From positions 1 through 24,677 of the forward strand of contig CBDTYW010000018.1 of assembly GCA_965364735.1 (NCBI GenBank): 24,677 nt of DNA. Direction: 5' to 3'. A model generated the notes under the pieces. The model saw only the letters and a program-made list of their open reading frames with translations. It was not told the DNA's origin and searched no databases. A program made the translations under genes and the position numbers. This document shows positions 1 to 9,010 of this stretch, one piece after another. The DNA is from CBDTYW01 sp965364735 (GTDB taxonomy: Bacteria; Actinomycetota; Nitriliruptoria; Nitriliruptorales; Nitriliruptoraceae). Positions within the stretch are counted from its first letter, which is position 1. The number at the start of each line of letters is the position of its first letter.

Positions 1-30
1 GCGTTCGTCGCGTGAAGTGTCAGGCGGTGA

Positions 31-1323
<1,293 letters not shown>

Positions 1324-1434
1324 CTGCGGGTGGCTCCCTGGGTGAAATGGCACGTGTGCATCGGGCCCCGCAACGGTAGCGACGGACTCGCCTGCTCGCC
1401 CCGCGTCGCACTCAAGGCGTTCGACGCGTCCGCG

Positions 1435-1890
1435 TCAGCTCTGCGGGTTCGGCCGCAGGCCCGCGCGGATCCGGTCGAACGCGGCGAGCATGGGGGCGAC
1501 CTCGTCATCGGTGACCACGTCGGTGAACGTGTTCGCGACGGTGGCAGCGTGGCTCGGGTGGGCCTGCCTCAGGCGTGCCAGCCCTTCCTCGGTGAGCGCC
1601 GCCCAGGTCCCACGCTTGTCGTCGTCGCACGGCTGACGCTCCACGAGCGCAGCCTCGACCATGCGGTCGACGAGCCGCGAGAGCCCAGACCGCGACAGCA
1701 GCACCTTGTCGGCGAGCTCGCGCATGCGGAGACGCAGGTCGTCGGCCTCCGAGAGGTGGACCATGACGTCGTACCAGCCGAGCGGCAGGTCGCAGTCGCG
1801 CTGCAGGTCGATCTCCATCCGTTCCGTGAGGCCCGCATGGGCCTCGAGGAACGCTCGCCAGAGCGCCAGACGGCGGGCTTCGATGGTCAC
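1435..1890 (-). CDS. MarR-family transcriptional regulator
   Basis: This 151-residue protein has the size and order of MarR regulators, which bind DNA as dimers through a winged helix-turn-helix and often respond to small ligands. An N-terminal helical dimerisation segment (EARRLALWRAFLEAH) comes first. The recognition region follows (RMRELADKVLLSRSGLSRLV, about residues 66-85), then a wing with the typical charged tip DDDKRG, then a C-terminal helix. The frame stays open upstream to 2079. I chose the GTG at 1890 (VTIEARR) because the upstream residues are low-quality Arg-rich sequence that does not look like a MarR N-terminus; the ribosome site there is weak. A -10-like TAGGAT lies at 1926-1931 on the minus strand without a clear -35. 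The gene is divergent from the large secreted protein across a 200-bp gap. Ligand and targets are unknown. Confidence 0.88.
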   Translation of the reverse strand: MTIEARRLALWRAFLEAHAGLTERMEIDLQRDCDLPLGWYDVMVHLSEADDLRLRMRELADKVLLSRSGLSRLVDRMVEAALVERQPCDDDKRGTWAALTEEGLARLRQAHPSHAATVANTFTDVVTDDEVAPMLAAFDRIRAGLRPNPQS

Positions 1891-2090
1891 AGCGGTCTCA
1901 CGGAGAAGCGGGTGCGAAGGCCGGCATCCTACTGGCTCTCGGTGCCACGTTGTCGCGATCCAGCCGCGTCGATCTGGACGCAGGTGCGCGCTTCGTCGGG
2001 TTCGTGACGCTGCTCGCCTAGCCTCACCGCCAACCTGGCACGGGTCCGTCGTGCCCGGCCGCTCTGCGTCGCTTGCCAAGGGATCCTGTC

Positions 2091-5000
2091 GTGCGAACTC
2101 CTGACTCGTCTCCTCGTCCGCGTTGGTCGCGGACCTTCTCGCTCACCGGGGTGGCCGTCATCGCCACGCTCGTCGGGGCCGCCGTCTCGACCTCGGCACC
2201 GGAGCCGCTGAGCGCTCCGGCAGCGGTCGCGGCTGAGGATGGCATCTGCCCTCCCGGGTACCTGACCTACGGCGACTTCCTCGCCAGGGAACGGGCCATC
2301 GCCGGAGTCCGCACCGACGCCGCCTCAGATCTGCGTGGCGGGGCGCTCGCCCTCCTCGGCGACGCCATCGACCGCGGCGTGGTCCCGGCCCCCGACGGCT
2401 GCGTCGCGGAACGACACCCCGAGCCGTACGCGGAGCTGCTGCTCCGAGCCCAGGACTGGGCGATCCCGCGGCTCGCGCCGACCGGGTCGGTGAGCGCGGA
2501 CGCCTTCCCGGCGGCGGTCGCGCAGCGCGACGCGATGGTGGAGCGTGCAGCCTCTGACCCGCCGGCTGGCGTCGCGGGTGTCGCGACGAAGTACGGCGAG
2601 GGACCGCTCCGCGCCGATGACCCCCGCTTCGGGACGTCGTCCCTCGGACTCGTGGACAACGCAGGTCGCGTGGACGATCTCGATCTGGACCCGGCGACCG
2701 GGCGGCTGTTCGCGGCCGTCGGGACCGGCGGGGTCTGGATGAGCGAGGACCGGGGTGACACCTGGAGCTCGATCGGCGACAACCTCCCCACCACCGTCGT
2801 CGCGTCGGTCGCTTGGTCGAGCGCTGCTGGCGGCACCCTGACCGCGATCACCGGTGACCCGACCTTCGGCGGGATCAGCGGCACACCCGGCCTCGGCGCC
2901 TACTACACCCGCGATTTCGGGGCGACGTGGACCAGGTCGGCCGGCGTGCCGAACGGTGGACTCGGCTTCCGTGTGGCCGTCGATCCGTCCGACCCGACGA
3001 TCGTCTACGTCGCGACGCAGTTCGGTCTCTTTCGTTCGGCCGACGCGTCCGAAACCTTCACCAACGTGGTGCTGCCGACCGGTGACTGCGCCGGCGTGAC
3101 CGACACGCAGGCTCGCCCCGACTGCCAGCTCGCGAACATCGTGACCGACGTCGTCGTGCAGGAGCTCGGCGGGACCAGCAACGTCACGGAGCCCAAGGTC
3201 GTCGCCGCGGTCGGTTGGCGAGGCGGCAACCGCGCCAACTCGGACGGCACCATCCAGTCGCCGAACAACGGCATCTACACCTCGACGCGTGGTGAGCCGG
3301 GTACGTGGGCCAAGACTGGGTCGGGCTTCACCCCGCAGAACCAGATCGGGCGCATCGAGCTCGGCGCGGCGGGCGGGCCGGACCAGAACCACGGCTACCT
3401 CTACGCGATGGTCCAGGACGCTGCTGCGCTGAACGACGCGTCCTGCGCCGTGCTGGACGCGCCCGGAGACTGCTCGACCCTCGTCTCCGGCGACAACCCC
3501 GCCGGCGTCGGGACCGGGATCAACACCGTCCTCGACGGGATCTTCGTCTCCTCGAACTTCGGTGAGTCATGGACCAAGATCGCTGGTGTCGAGGAGTTCC
3601 AGTCGCCGACCTCCGGTTCCGCGCTCAACGGCACGGCCTCCGCTCTGGGGTATCAGCCCGGAGTACAGACTTGGTACAACCAGTTCGTCGGCGTCGACCC
3701 CACGCGGGCGGACCCGATCACCGGCGCCCCGACCCGTCTGATCCTCGGCATGGAGGAGGTCTGGCAGAACGAGGTGCCGAACGCACCGGTCACCCAGCCC
3801 AACACCACGTTCAAGGTCATCGGCCGTTACTTCTCCGGCTCGACGTGCCTGTTCCTGAACCTCGGGACGCCTGTGTGCCCGGTCTCACGGCCCGACGACG
3901 AGGTCCAGACGAACACGACGACGACCCACCCCGACCAGCAGTCGGTGTTGCTCGTCCCGTCCGATGACGGCGTCACGCTCTACGTCGGCAACGACGGCGG
4001 CGTCTACAAGCAGGCGGTCGCCAACGGTGAGGAGTTCGACAACGGCGGCTGGGGCGACGGCATCAACCAGGGCTTCCAGACCCTCCTCCCGTACCACGCG
4101 GTGATGGCGCGCGACGGTCGCGCCTGGTTCGGCCTCCAGGACAACGGCTCGGGCTACGTCGACCCGACGGACGCCTTCCAGCAGTTCCAGGCCTTCGGTG
4201 GCGACGGGTTCTTCGTCGCGGTCGACCCCGACAACTCCAACGTCGCCTACTACGAGACGCCGGGCGCGAACATGAGCGTCACGTCAGACGGCGGACTGTC
4301 CTCGGCTGGCGTCCGGCCGCCTCCGGAAGGCGGGCCGTACAACTTCTCGAACCAGTTCGACATGGACAACACCGCCGCGCTGCACTTGGTGACGGCTGGG
4401 TCGCGCGTGTACGAGACGGTCTTCGGGCCCGGCACGACGACCGACACGTGGGCCGAGGTCTTCGGTCTCGGGACCGCCAACAACCCCGGCGACGTCGAGG
4501 CATCCGGCGAGGCCGGCGACCCCCTCAACAAGATGTCGTCGATCGCCGTCGAGCGTGACGCGGTCTACGTCGCGTACTGCGGTGTGTGCGACATCCTGAA
4601 CTCGAGCGAGAAGTTCAAGAGCGGCCTTGCGACGAACGTCCGGTTCGGCAAGCCGCAGCACCGCGCGACGTCGGACGGCTGGCACGTGGCGTCCGCGAAC
4701 GGGCTCCCGAATCGCTACGTCACCAACATCGAGATCGATCCGCGCGACGTCGACACCGTCTACGTCACCATGGGTGGCTACTCCCGCAAGTGGGCGAGCC
4801 CCGGGACCCTCCAGGACGACAACGACGACATCGGCGTCGGCCACGTCTTCAAGTCCGTCGACGCCGGCGAGAACTTCGTCGACATCTCCGGTGAGCTGCC
4901 GGACGCACCCTTCACGTGGGTGGAGCTCCGCGGCAGCCAGCTGATCGTCGGGTCAGACCTCGGGGTGTTCATCTCGGCACCGGATGGCTCTCCCAGCTGG

Positions 5001-6557
5001 ACCCCGATGCCGGGCCTGCCCAACGTGCCGATCGCGACCATCGAGCAGAAGCCGGGTGACCCGGACACGCTCGTCATCGCGACGTTCGGCCGCGGCGTCT
5101 GGACCTACACCTTCACCGACGCCGCCCCGTTCCAGGACGAGGTCCGCATCGCCGGAGCAGACCGCATCGCCACGGCGGTGCAGACCTCCCGGTTCCAGTG
5201 GAAGGCCGGCGAAGCGCGCTCGGTCACGATCGCCACCGCCGACGACTACGCCGACGCGCTGGCTGGTGTTCCGCTGGCATGGCAGGAGGACGGGCCCATT
5301 CTGCTCGCTCGGAAGGGTGGGGTGCCGTCGGCAACCCTCGGCGAGATCGTCCGGCTCGGCGTCGTCCGCGTCCAGATCCTCGGCGGTGAGACCGCGCTGA
5401 CCGCAGCGGTCGAGCAGGATCTGCGCAACATCGGGGTGACCGACATCACCCGGATCGGCGGACGCGACCGCTTCGAGACGGCCCAGAAGATCGCCGCGAA
5501 GCTTCCGAACCGCGACATCGCCTACATCGTCGAGGGGCGCGACGCGGATCCGAGCCGTGGGTGGCCGGACGCGCTGTCCGTCGCACCGCTCGCCGCCTAC
5601 CAGGGACGCCCGATCCTGCTGGTGACGACGGAGTCGGTGCCGCAGGCCACGAGGGATGCCCTCGGCACCTTCGGGTTCGAGGGAGTCACCGTCATCGGAG
5701 GCGAGGTCGCCGTGTCCGCCGAGGTCCGTCAGGAGATCGAAGACATGGGGCTGGCGGTCAAGGGGATCGCCGGCGCCGACCGCTACGAGACCTCCACGCT
5801 GCTGGCCGACACCGCGATCGCCGCCGGGCTCACCGAGCAGCGCATCTGGCTGGCGACCGGGGCGAACTACCCGGACGCGCTTGCCGCAGGACCGTCCATC
5901 GTCGCGAACGGCGGCCTGTTGCTGCTCTCGCGGCCGAGCGGGCTCGCGCCGGTCACGAAGGAGTTCATCGGCCTCAACTCGCTGCACATCGAGCACAGCT
6001 ACTTCCTCGGAGGGACCGCAGTGCTGGCCGACCAGGTCATGGCCGACGTCGATGCCACGATCACCGCAGGTCCGCCGCCACCTCCCGTGCTCAACCCGAT
6101 CGTCGGCGAAACCCTCGCGGAGTTCGGCTTCGAGACCGGCGACGACGGATGGGTCGTGAGCGGTGGCGGTGACGCGGTCACGGGCTGGCGGGTCGCTGCT
6201 CCCGGCGACGCGAGCGGTCAGTCGTTCCAGGTCGCGCCGTACAACAACGAGGCGACCTACGTCCTGACGTCGCCAGCGGTTGCCCATCCGGGTGGCACGG
6301 TCCGTCTGACGTTCTCGGAGAAGTACAACACCGAGGAGTGCTGTGACTTCTTCGTGGTCGAGTGGTCGAGCGACGGGCAGATCTTCAGCGGGCTGAAGGG
6401 CATCGACGGGCTCAACCCGTCATACCCGGCCTTCGACCAGGCAGTGCTCGAGTTCGTCGCGCCGCCCGGAGACGTGTACGTCCGGTTCAAGGTGAGCGCG
6501 GATCAGCTCGTCAACGGTGAGGGTGCGTACGTCGACAACGTCAAGCTGGAGCGCTGA
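2091..6557 (+). CDS. Large secreted Asp-box beta-propeller protein with three cell-wall-binding (CWB2) repeats
   Basis: The 1488-residue exported protein starts at a GTG preceded by AAGGGA with 7 nt spacing; an in-frame TTG at 2073 lacks such a site. An N-terminal signal sequence (SLTGVAVIATLVGAAVSTS, then an Ala-rich cleavage region ending near AAVAA) is followed by a long propeller-like region. There Asp-box motifs S-x-D-x-G-x-x-W/F recur: SEDRGDTW near 217, TRDFGATW near 273, SADASETF near 315, SSNFGESW near 487 and SVDAGENF near 921. Residues about 1016-1325 hold three CWB2 modules (VRIAGADRIATA, ITRIGGRDRFETA, KGIAGADRYETS, each with a later ILGG/VIGG/FLGG turn), which in other bacteria attach proteins to the wall. 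A final domain of about 150 residues (from AEFGFETGDDGW, with ECCDFFVVEWSSDG) resembles MAM or immune-inhibitor-A-like beta-sandwiches. The ligand or substrate is unknown; sialidase or GH74-type activity cannot be claimed. Confidence 0.9.
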   Translation: MRTPDSSPRPRWSRTFSLTGVAVIATLVGAAVSTSAPEPLSAPAAVAAEDGICPPGYLTYGDFLARERAIAGVRTDAASDLRGGALALLGDAIDRGVVPAPDGCVAERHPEPYAELLLRAQDWAIPRLAPTGSVSADAFPAAVAQRDAMVERAASDPPAGVAGVATKYGEGPLRADDPRFGTSSLGLVDNAGRVDDLDLDPATGRLFAAVGTGGVWMSEDRGDTWSSIGDNLPTTVVASVAWSSAAGGTLTAITGDPTFGGISGTPGLGAYYTRDFGATWTRSAGVPNGGLGFRVAVDPSDPTIVYVATQFGLFRSADASETFTNVVLPTGDCAGVTDTQARPDCQLANIVTDVVVQELGGTSNVTEPKVVAAVGWRGGNRANSDGTIQSPNNGIYTSTRGEPGTWAKTGSGFTPQNQIGRIELGAAGGPDQNHGYLYAMVQDAAALNDASCAVLDAPGDCSTLVSGDNPAGVGTGINTVLDGIFVSSNFGESWTKIAGVEEFQSPTSGSALNGTASALGYQPGVQTWYNQFVGVDPTRADPITGAPTRLILGMEEVWQNEVPNAPVTQPNTTFKVIGRYFSGSTCLFLNLGTPVCPVSRPDDEVQTNTTTTHPDQQSVLLVPSDDGVTLYVGNDGGVYKQAVANGEEFDNGGWGDGINQGFQTLLPYHAVMARDGRAWFGLQDNGSGYVDPTDAFQQFQAFGGDGFFVAVDPDNSNVAYYETPGANMSVTSDGGLSSAGVRPPPEGGPYNFSNQFDMDNTAALHLVTAGSRVYETVFGPGTTTDTWAEVFGLGTANNPGDVEASGEAGDPLNKMSSIAVERDAVYVAYCGVCDILNSSEKFKSGLATNVRFGKPQHRATSDGWHVASANGLPNRYVTNIEIDPRDVDTVYVTMGGYSRKWASPGTLQDDNDDIGVGHVFKSVDAGENFVDISGELPDAPFTWVELRGSQLIVGSDLGVFISAPDGSPSWTPMPGLPNVPIATIEQKPGDPDTLVIATFGRGVWTYTFTDAAPFQDEVRIAGADRIATAVQTSRFQWKAGEARSVTIATADDYADALAGVPLAWQEDGPILLARKGGVPSATLGEIVRLGVVRVQILGGETALTAAVEQDLRNIGVTDITRIGGRDRFETAQKIAAKLPNRDIAYIVEGRDADPSRGWPDALSVAPLAAYQGRPILLVTTESVPQATRDALGTFGFEGVTVIGGEVAVSAEVRQEIEDMGLAVKGIAGADRYETSTLLADTAIAAGLTEQRIWLATGANYPDALAAGPSIVANGGLLLLSRPSGLAPVTKEFIGLNSLHIEHSYFLGGTAVLADQVMADVDATITAGPPPPPVLNPIVGETLAEFGFETGDDGWVVSGGGDAVTGWRVAAPGDASGQSFQVAPYNNEATYVLTSPAVAHPGGTVRLTFSEKYNTEECCDFFVVEWSSDGQIFSGLKGIDGLNPSYPAFDQAVLEFVAPPGDVYVRFKVSADQLVNGEGAYVDNVKLER

Positions 6558-6558
6558 G

Positions 6559-7245
6559 GTGATCTACGTCGTCGTCTTCGTCGTCGTGGTGGTCGTCGTG
6601 CTGCTCGTGATCGTCTCGATGGTCCAGGAGCAGCAGCGTCAGGACGCGGTTCAGGCCGTCGCGCAGCAGCACGGTCTGACGTACAGCGAGGGTGATCCGG
6701 AGCGCGTCCTCGACCTGCCGTTCAGGCTGCTGCGGCAGGGCGACCGCCAGAAGGTGATGGAGACGCTGTACGGCACGATGGACGACGAGCTGCTCACGGT
6801 GTTCCGCTTGCGCATCACCGAGGAGTCGACGGACTCCGATGGGGACACGTCGGAGACGCACACCTACTTCACGGGGGCCATCGTCCACGTCCCGCTCGGC
6901 GGGTTCCCGCCGATCCGTGTGCAGCCCGAGAACTTCTTGACCCGCGCCAAGGACCTTGCCGGGTTCCGAGACATCGAGTTCGAGTCGGAGGAGTTCAACC
7001 GCCAGTACGAGATCAACTCCAAGGACCGCCGCGCCGCGCACGCGGTGATCGACGCACAGATGATGGAGTGGCTGCTCGGGCTCGGCGGCGGCTACGAGTT
7101 CGAGGTGGTCGGCAACATGATCCTTGCGCTGACCAGGGCGGTCGACCCACCACGGACGCTGCTGCCGTTCGAGATCGGCCGGAGGTTCCGCGCCCACATC
7201 CCGGAGGTCGCGATGTCGCTCTACCCGTCGACGGGCGGACGATGA
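6559..7245 (+). CDS. Single-pass membrane protein of unknown function, coupled to LemA
   Basis: I do not recognise a named family for this 228-residue protein. It begins with a strongly hydrophobic Val-rich helix (VIYVVVFVVVVVVVLLVIVS) that should anchor it in the membrane with almost no N-terminal tail. A cytoplasmic or external domain of about 200 residues follows, with an early charged helix (QEQQRQDAVQAVAQQHGL). The GTG start is one base after the TGA of the CWB2 protein, and GGAG precedes it by 7 nt, inside that gene's last codons. The stop overlaps the next start as ATGA. Both junctions imply translational coupling in one transcript. Proteins with this layout next to LemA suggest a shared membrane complex, but that is inference from context only. 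Confidence 0.83.
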   Translation: MIYVVVFVVVVVVVLLVIVSMVQEQQRQDAVQAVAQQHGLTYSEGDPERVLDLPFRLLRQGDRQKVMETLYGTMDDELLTVFRLRITEESTDSDGDTSETHTYFTGAIVHVPLGGFPPIRVQPENFLTRAKDLAGFRDIEFESEEFNRQYEINSKDRRAAHAVIDAQMMEWLLGLGGGYEFEVVGNMILALTRAVDPPRTLLPFEIGRRFRAHIPEVAMSLYPSTGGR

Positions 7246-7805
7246 CCGGTTCGGACCCGCTGCTCCTCGTCTTCGGTGTCGTCGCCGTGGCGCTGCTCGC
7301 GCTCGCGGTCTCGTACAACCGGTTCGTGCAGCAGCGACAGCTCGTCGCGAACTCGTGGTCGAACATCGACACCGAGCTGCGTCGACGGCACGACCTGATC
7401 CCCAGTCTGGTCGCCACCGTGCAGGGCTACGCCGACCACGAGCAGGGCGTCTTCGAGGCCGTGACCGCTGCACGGGCCGCGGCGGTTGCGGGCCCGCGCG
7501 ACGACATCGCGGTGCAGGCCCGTCAGGAGGGCGCCCTGTCCTCCGCGCTGCGGCAGGTGTTCGCCGTGGCCGAGGGCTACCCGCAGCTCCAGGCGTCCGC
7601 GAACTTCCTCCAGCTGCAGCGCGAGCTGGTCAGCACCGAGGACCGGATCCAGGCTGCACGTCGGTTCCACAACGCGAACGTGCGCGACCTGAACCGTCGG
7701 GTCGAGTCGTTCCCGTCGAACCTCGTTGCCGGCTGGTTCGGGGTGACGCGGGCGGCGTACTTCGAGGTTGAGTCGTCCGTCCGGGACACCGTTCCGGAGG
7801 TCTGA
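7242..7805 (+). CDS. lemA: LemA family membrane protein
   Basis: The 187-residue product has full LemA length and order. A single N-terminal transmembrane helix (LLLVFGVVAVALLALAVSYN) is followed by the family's characteristic start of the helical domain, with a conserved stretch around VANSWSNIDTELRRRHDLIP and VATVQGYADHE. Long amphipathic helices then run to about residue 150 (FLQLQRELVSTEDRIQAARR, then NANVRDLNRRVESFPSNLVA), all LemA hallmarks. LemA proteins are anchored in the inner membrane with a coiled-coil domain; their molecular role is not settled. The ATG overlaps the upstream stop (ATGA), so it should be co-translated with the one-TM protein. Only three bases separate its stop from that of the convergent nei gene. 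Confidence 0.93.
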   Translation: MTGSDPLLLVFGVVAVALLALAVSYNRFVQQRQLVANSWSNIDTELRRRHDLIPSLVATVQGYADHEQGVFEAVTAARAAAVAGPRDDIAVQARQEGALSSALRQVFAVAEGYPQLQASANFLQLQRELVSTEDRIQAARRFHNANVRDLNRRVESFPSNLVAGWFGVTRAAYFEVESSVRDTVPEV

Positions 7806-7808
7806 GGC

Positions 7809-8612
7809 TCAGCGCGGCTGGCAGGTCGGGCAGTAGTAGCGGTATCGCGCGTCACGCCCGGCCCGGTCGAGCACGATCGGCGTGGCGCACACCCGGCACG
7901 GGCGATCGCCACGTCCGTGGACGAACAGGCCGTCGTCGCGACGCGAGCCGGTGAGCCCCGGGACCGTGATGCGGGTGTGGTTCGGAAGCGAGAGGTTCCA
8001 CTGCAGCAGCATCGCGGCGTCGTCGAACATGAGCATCGCCAGCTCCTGGCCGACCTCACCGAGGGACCTCGACGGGTGGATCCGCGCGCGGAACAACACC
8101 TCGCAGCGGTAGACGTTGCCGATGCCTCCGGCGATCCGTTGGTCCAGCAGCACATCGCCGATGACGGTGTCGGGATGCACGCGTAGGAGGCGTTCGGCGA
8201 TCGCGTCGCGGTCCACCGGCGGGACGCACAGGTCAGGGCCGATCGACATCAGCTGTGGATCGCGGTGCACGCGGCCCGCGTCGAGCAGGCGGACGACCGG
8301 CGCGCCGAGACAGAACGCCTCCCCGTTGCGCGTGGCGATCCGCGCACGGAGATCGCGTCGCGGCCCGGGCCACGGGCCGCCCGGAGGCGTCGTGCGCCAC
8401 GAACCCGTCATGCGCAGGTGGGTGTGCAGCACCCGCCCGTCGGAGAACCACACGAGCAGGTGCTTGCCCTTGGCCTCGGCGCGATCGACGGTCGCACCGA
8501 TGGCCGGGAAGCCCCCGACGAGGCGGGGCGCCTCGAACGCCGTCAGCTCGTGGCCGACGACGGCGTCGGTCACCGCGCGAGCGGCCCGATGCAGGGTGTC
8601 ACCCTCTGGCAT
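7809..8612 (-). CDS. nei: Fpg/Nei family DNA glycosylase (endonuclease VIII-like)
   Basis: This base-excision repair enzyme removes oxidised bases and nicks the resulting abasic site. All main parts are present in 267 residues. After Met removal the N-terminus is P2-E3 (MPEGDTLHRA), the catalytic nucleophile and acid; the PEGDTL form is more typical of Nei-type than MutM-type proteins in Actinobacteria. A beta-sandwich lysine lies in KGKHLLVWF (K50), and HTHLRMTGSW follows. The helix-two-turn-helix segment includes DQRIAGGIGNVYRCEVLF. The C-terminal zinc finger has C239, C242, C261 and C264. AGGAGG lies 9 nt before the ATG, a strong ribosome site. The gene is 110 bp downstream of the histone-like gene on the same strand. 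Exact substrate preference cannot be read from sequence. Confidence 0.93.
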   Translation of the reverse strand: MPEGDTLHRAARAVTDAVVGHELTAFEAPRLVGGFPAIGATVDRAEAKGKHLLVWFSDGRVLHTHLRMTGSWRTTPPGGPWPGPRRDLRARIATRNGEAFCLGAPVVRLLDAGRVHRDPQLMSIGPDLCVPPVDRDAIAERLLRVHPDTVIGDVLLDQRIAGGIGNVYRCEVLFRARIHPSRSLGEVGQELAMLMFDDAAMLLQWNLSLPNHTRITVPGLTGSRRDDGLFVHGRGDRPCRVCATPIVLDRAGRDARYRYYCPTCQPR

Positions 8613-8692
8613 GCGTCAGCGCCTCCTGAACGCGCGAACGACGCGAACCCGTGGGCGCCGAAGCGCCGCGGGGTGTCGCGTCGTTGTGCGTG

Positions 8693-8715
8693 TCGGGCGA
8701 CCAAGGGCCGCCCGA
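8693..8715 (-). terminator. Possible hairpin terminator of the histone-like gene
   Basis: A perfect 7-bp GC-rich inverted repeat (8693-8699 with 8709-8715, TCGGGCG/CGCCCGA) with a 9-nt loop begins 7 nt beyond the stop of the histone-like gene. There is no T-run after it. It could act as an actinobacterial-style U-less terminator or merely as a 3' stabilising stem. Support is limited to the repeat and its position. Confidence 0.35.
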
Positions 8716-8722
8716 TCATCGA

Positions 8723-8905
8723 TCAGAGGTCGTGCGGCCGCAGGGTTCCACGGTTGTTCGCCTTCGCACGCGTGGCGGCGTCCGCCAGCATCGCGTGGAC
8801 CTTGTCGTTGATCGCATCCGGGAGCGTGCCATCCATGCGAAGTTCGAGGCCCTTGACTGCAGCCTTGAGCTTGCTGGCAACGACCACGTTCTCTTTGTCC
8901 GCCAC
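8723..8905 (-). CDS. Short bacterial histone-fold protein (candidate)
   Basis: This 60-residue basic protein reads as a minimal histone fold. A first helix (about 6-19, ENVVVASKLKAAVKG) is followed by a loop, a long central helix (about 29-51, PDAINDKVHAMLADAATRAK), and the terminal segment NRGTLRPHDL. In the archaeal histones I recall, the end of helix 2 and loop 2 read R-K-T with an Asp seven residues after the Arg. Here R52, T54 and D59 keep that pattern, allowing an Arg-Asp clamp and phosphate-contacting residues, and the protein stops at L60 without a full helix 3. Short histones of about this size are known from Bdellovibrio. The GTG start has AAGGAG 6 nt upstream; an in-frame ATG at 8989 would add a poorly supported extension. 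It would probably bind DNA as a dimer. The family call comes from reading by eye. Confidence 0.72.
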   Translation of the reverse strand: MADKENVVVASKLKAAVKGLELRMDGTLPDAINDKVHAMLADAATRAKANNRGTLRPHDL

Positions 8906-9010
8906 CGCAATCTCCTTGTTCGTGGGGAAGTACTGGATGCGGACTGTAGGCACATCTGCGCACGGAATGGGGGAGGTTGTGCCCCGCACGGTGGATCTGA
9001 CCCTCGTCCG

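Noticed and set aside
2008..2090. Promoter of the CWB2 gene at TAGCCT (2019-2024)
   Set aside because: A -10-like hexamer is present, but no -35 at acceptable spacing could be found.
4953..6287. 444-codon open frame on the minus strand opposite the CWB2 region
   Set aside because: It mirrors the clearly coding plus-strand CWB2 repeats and carries no family signature of its own.
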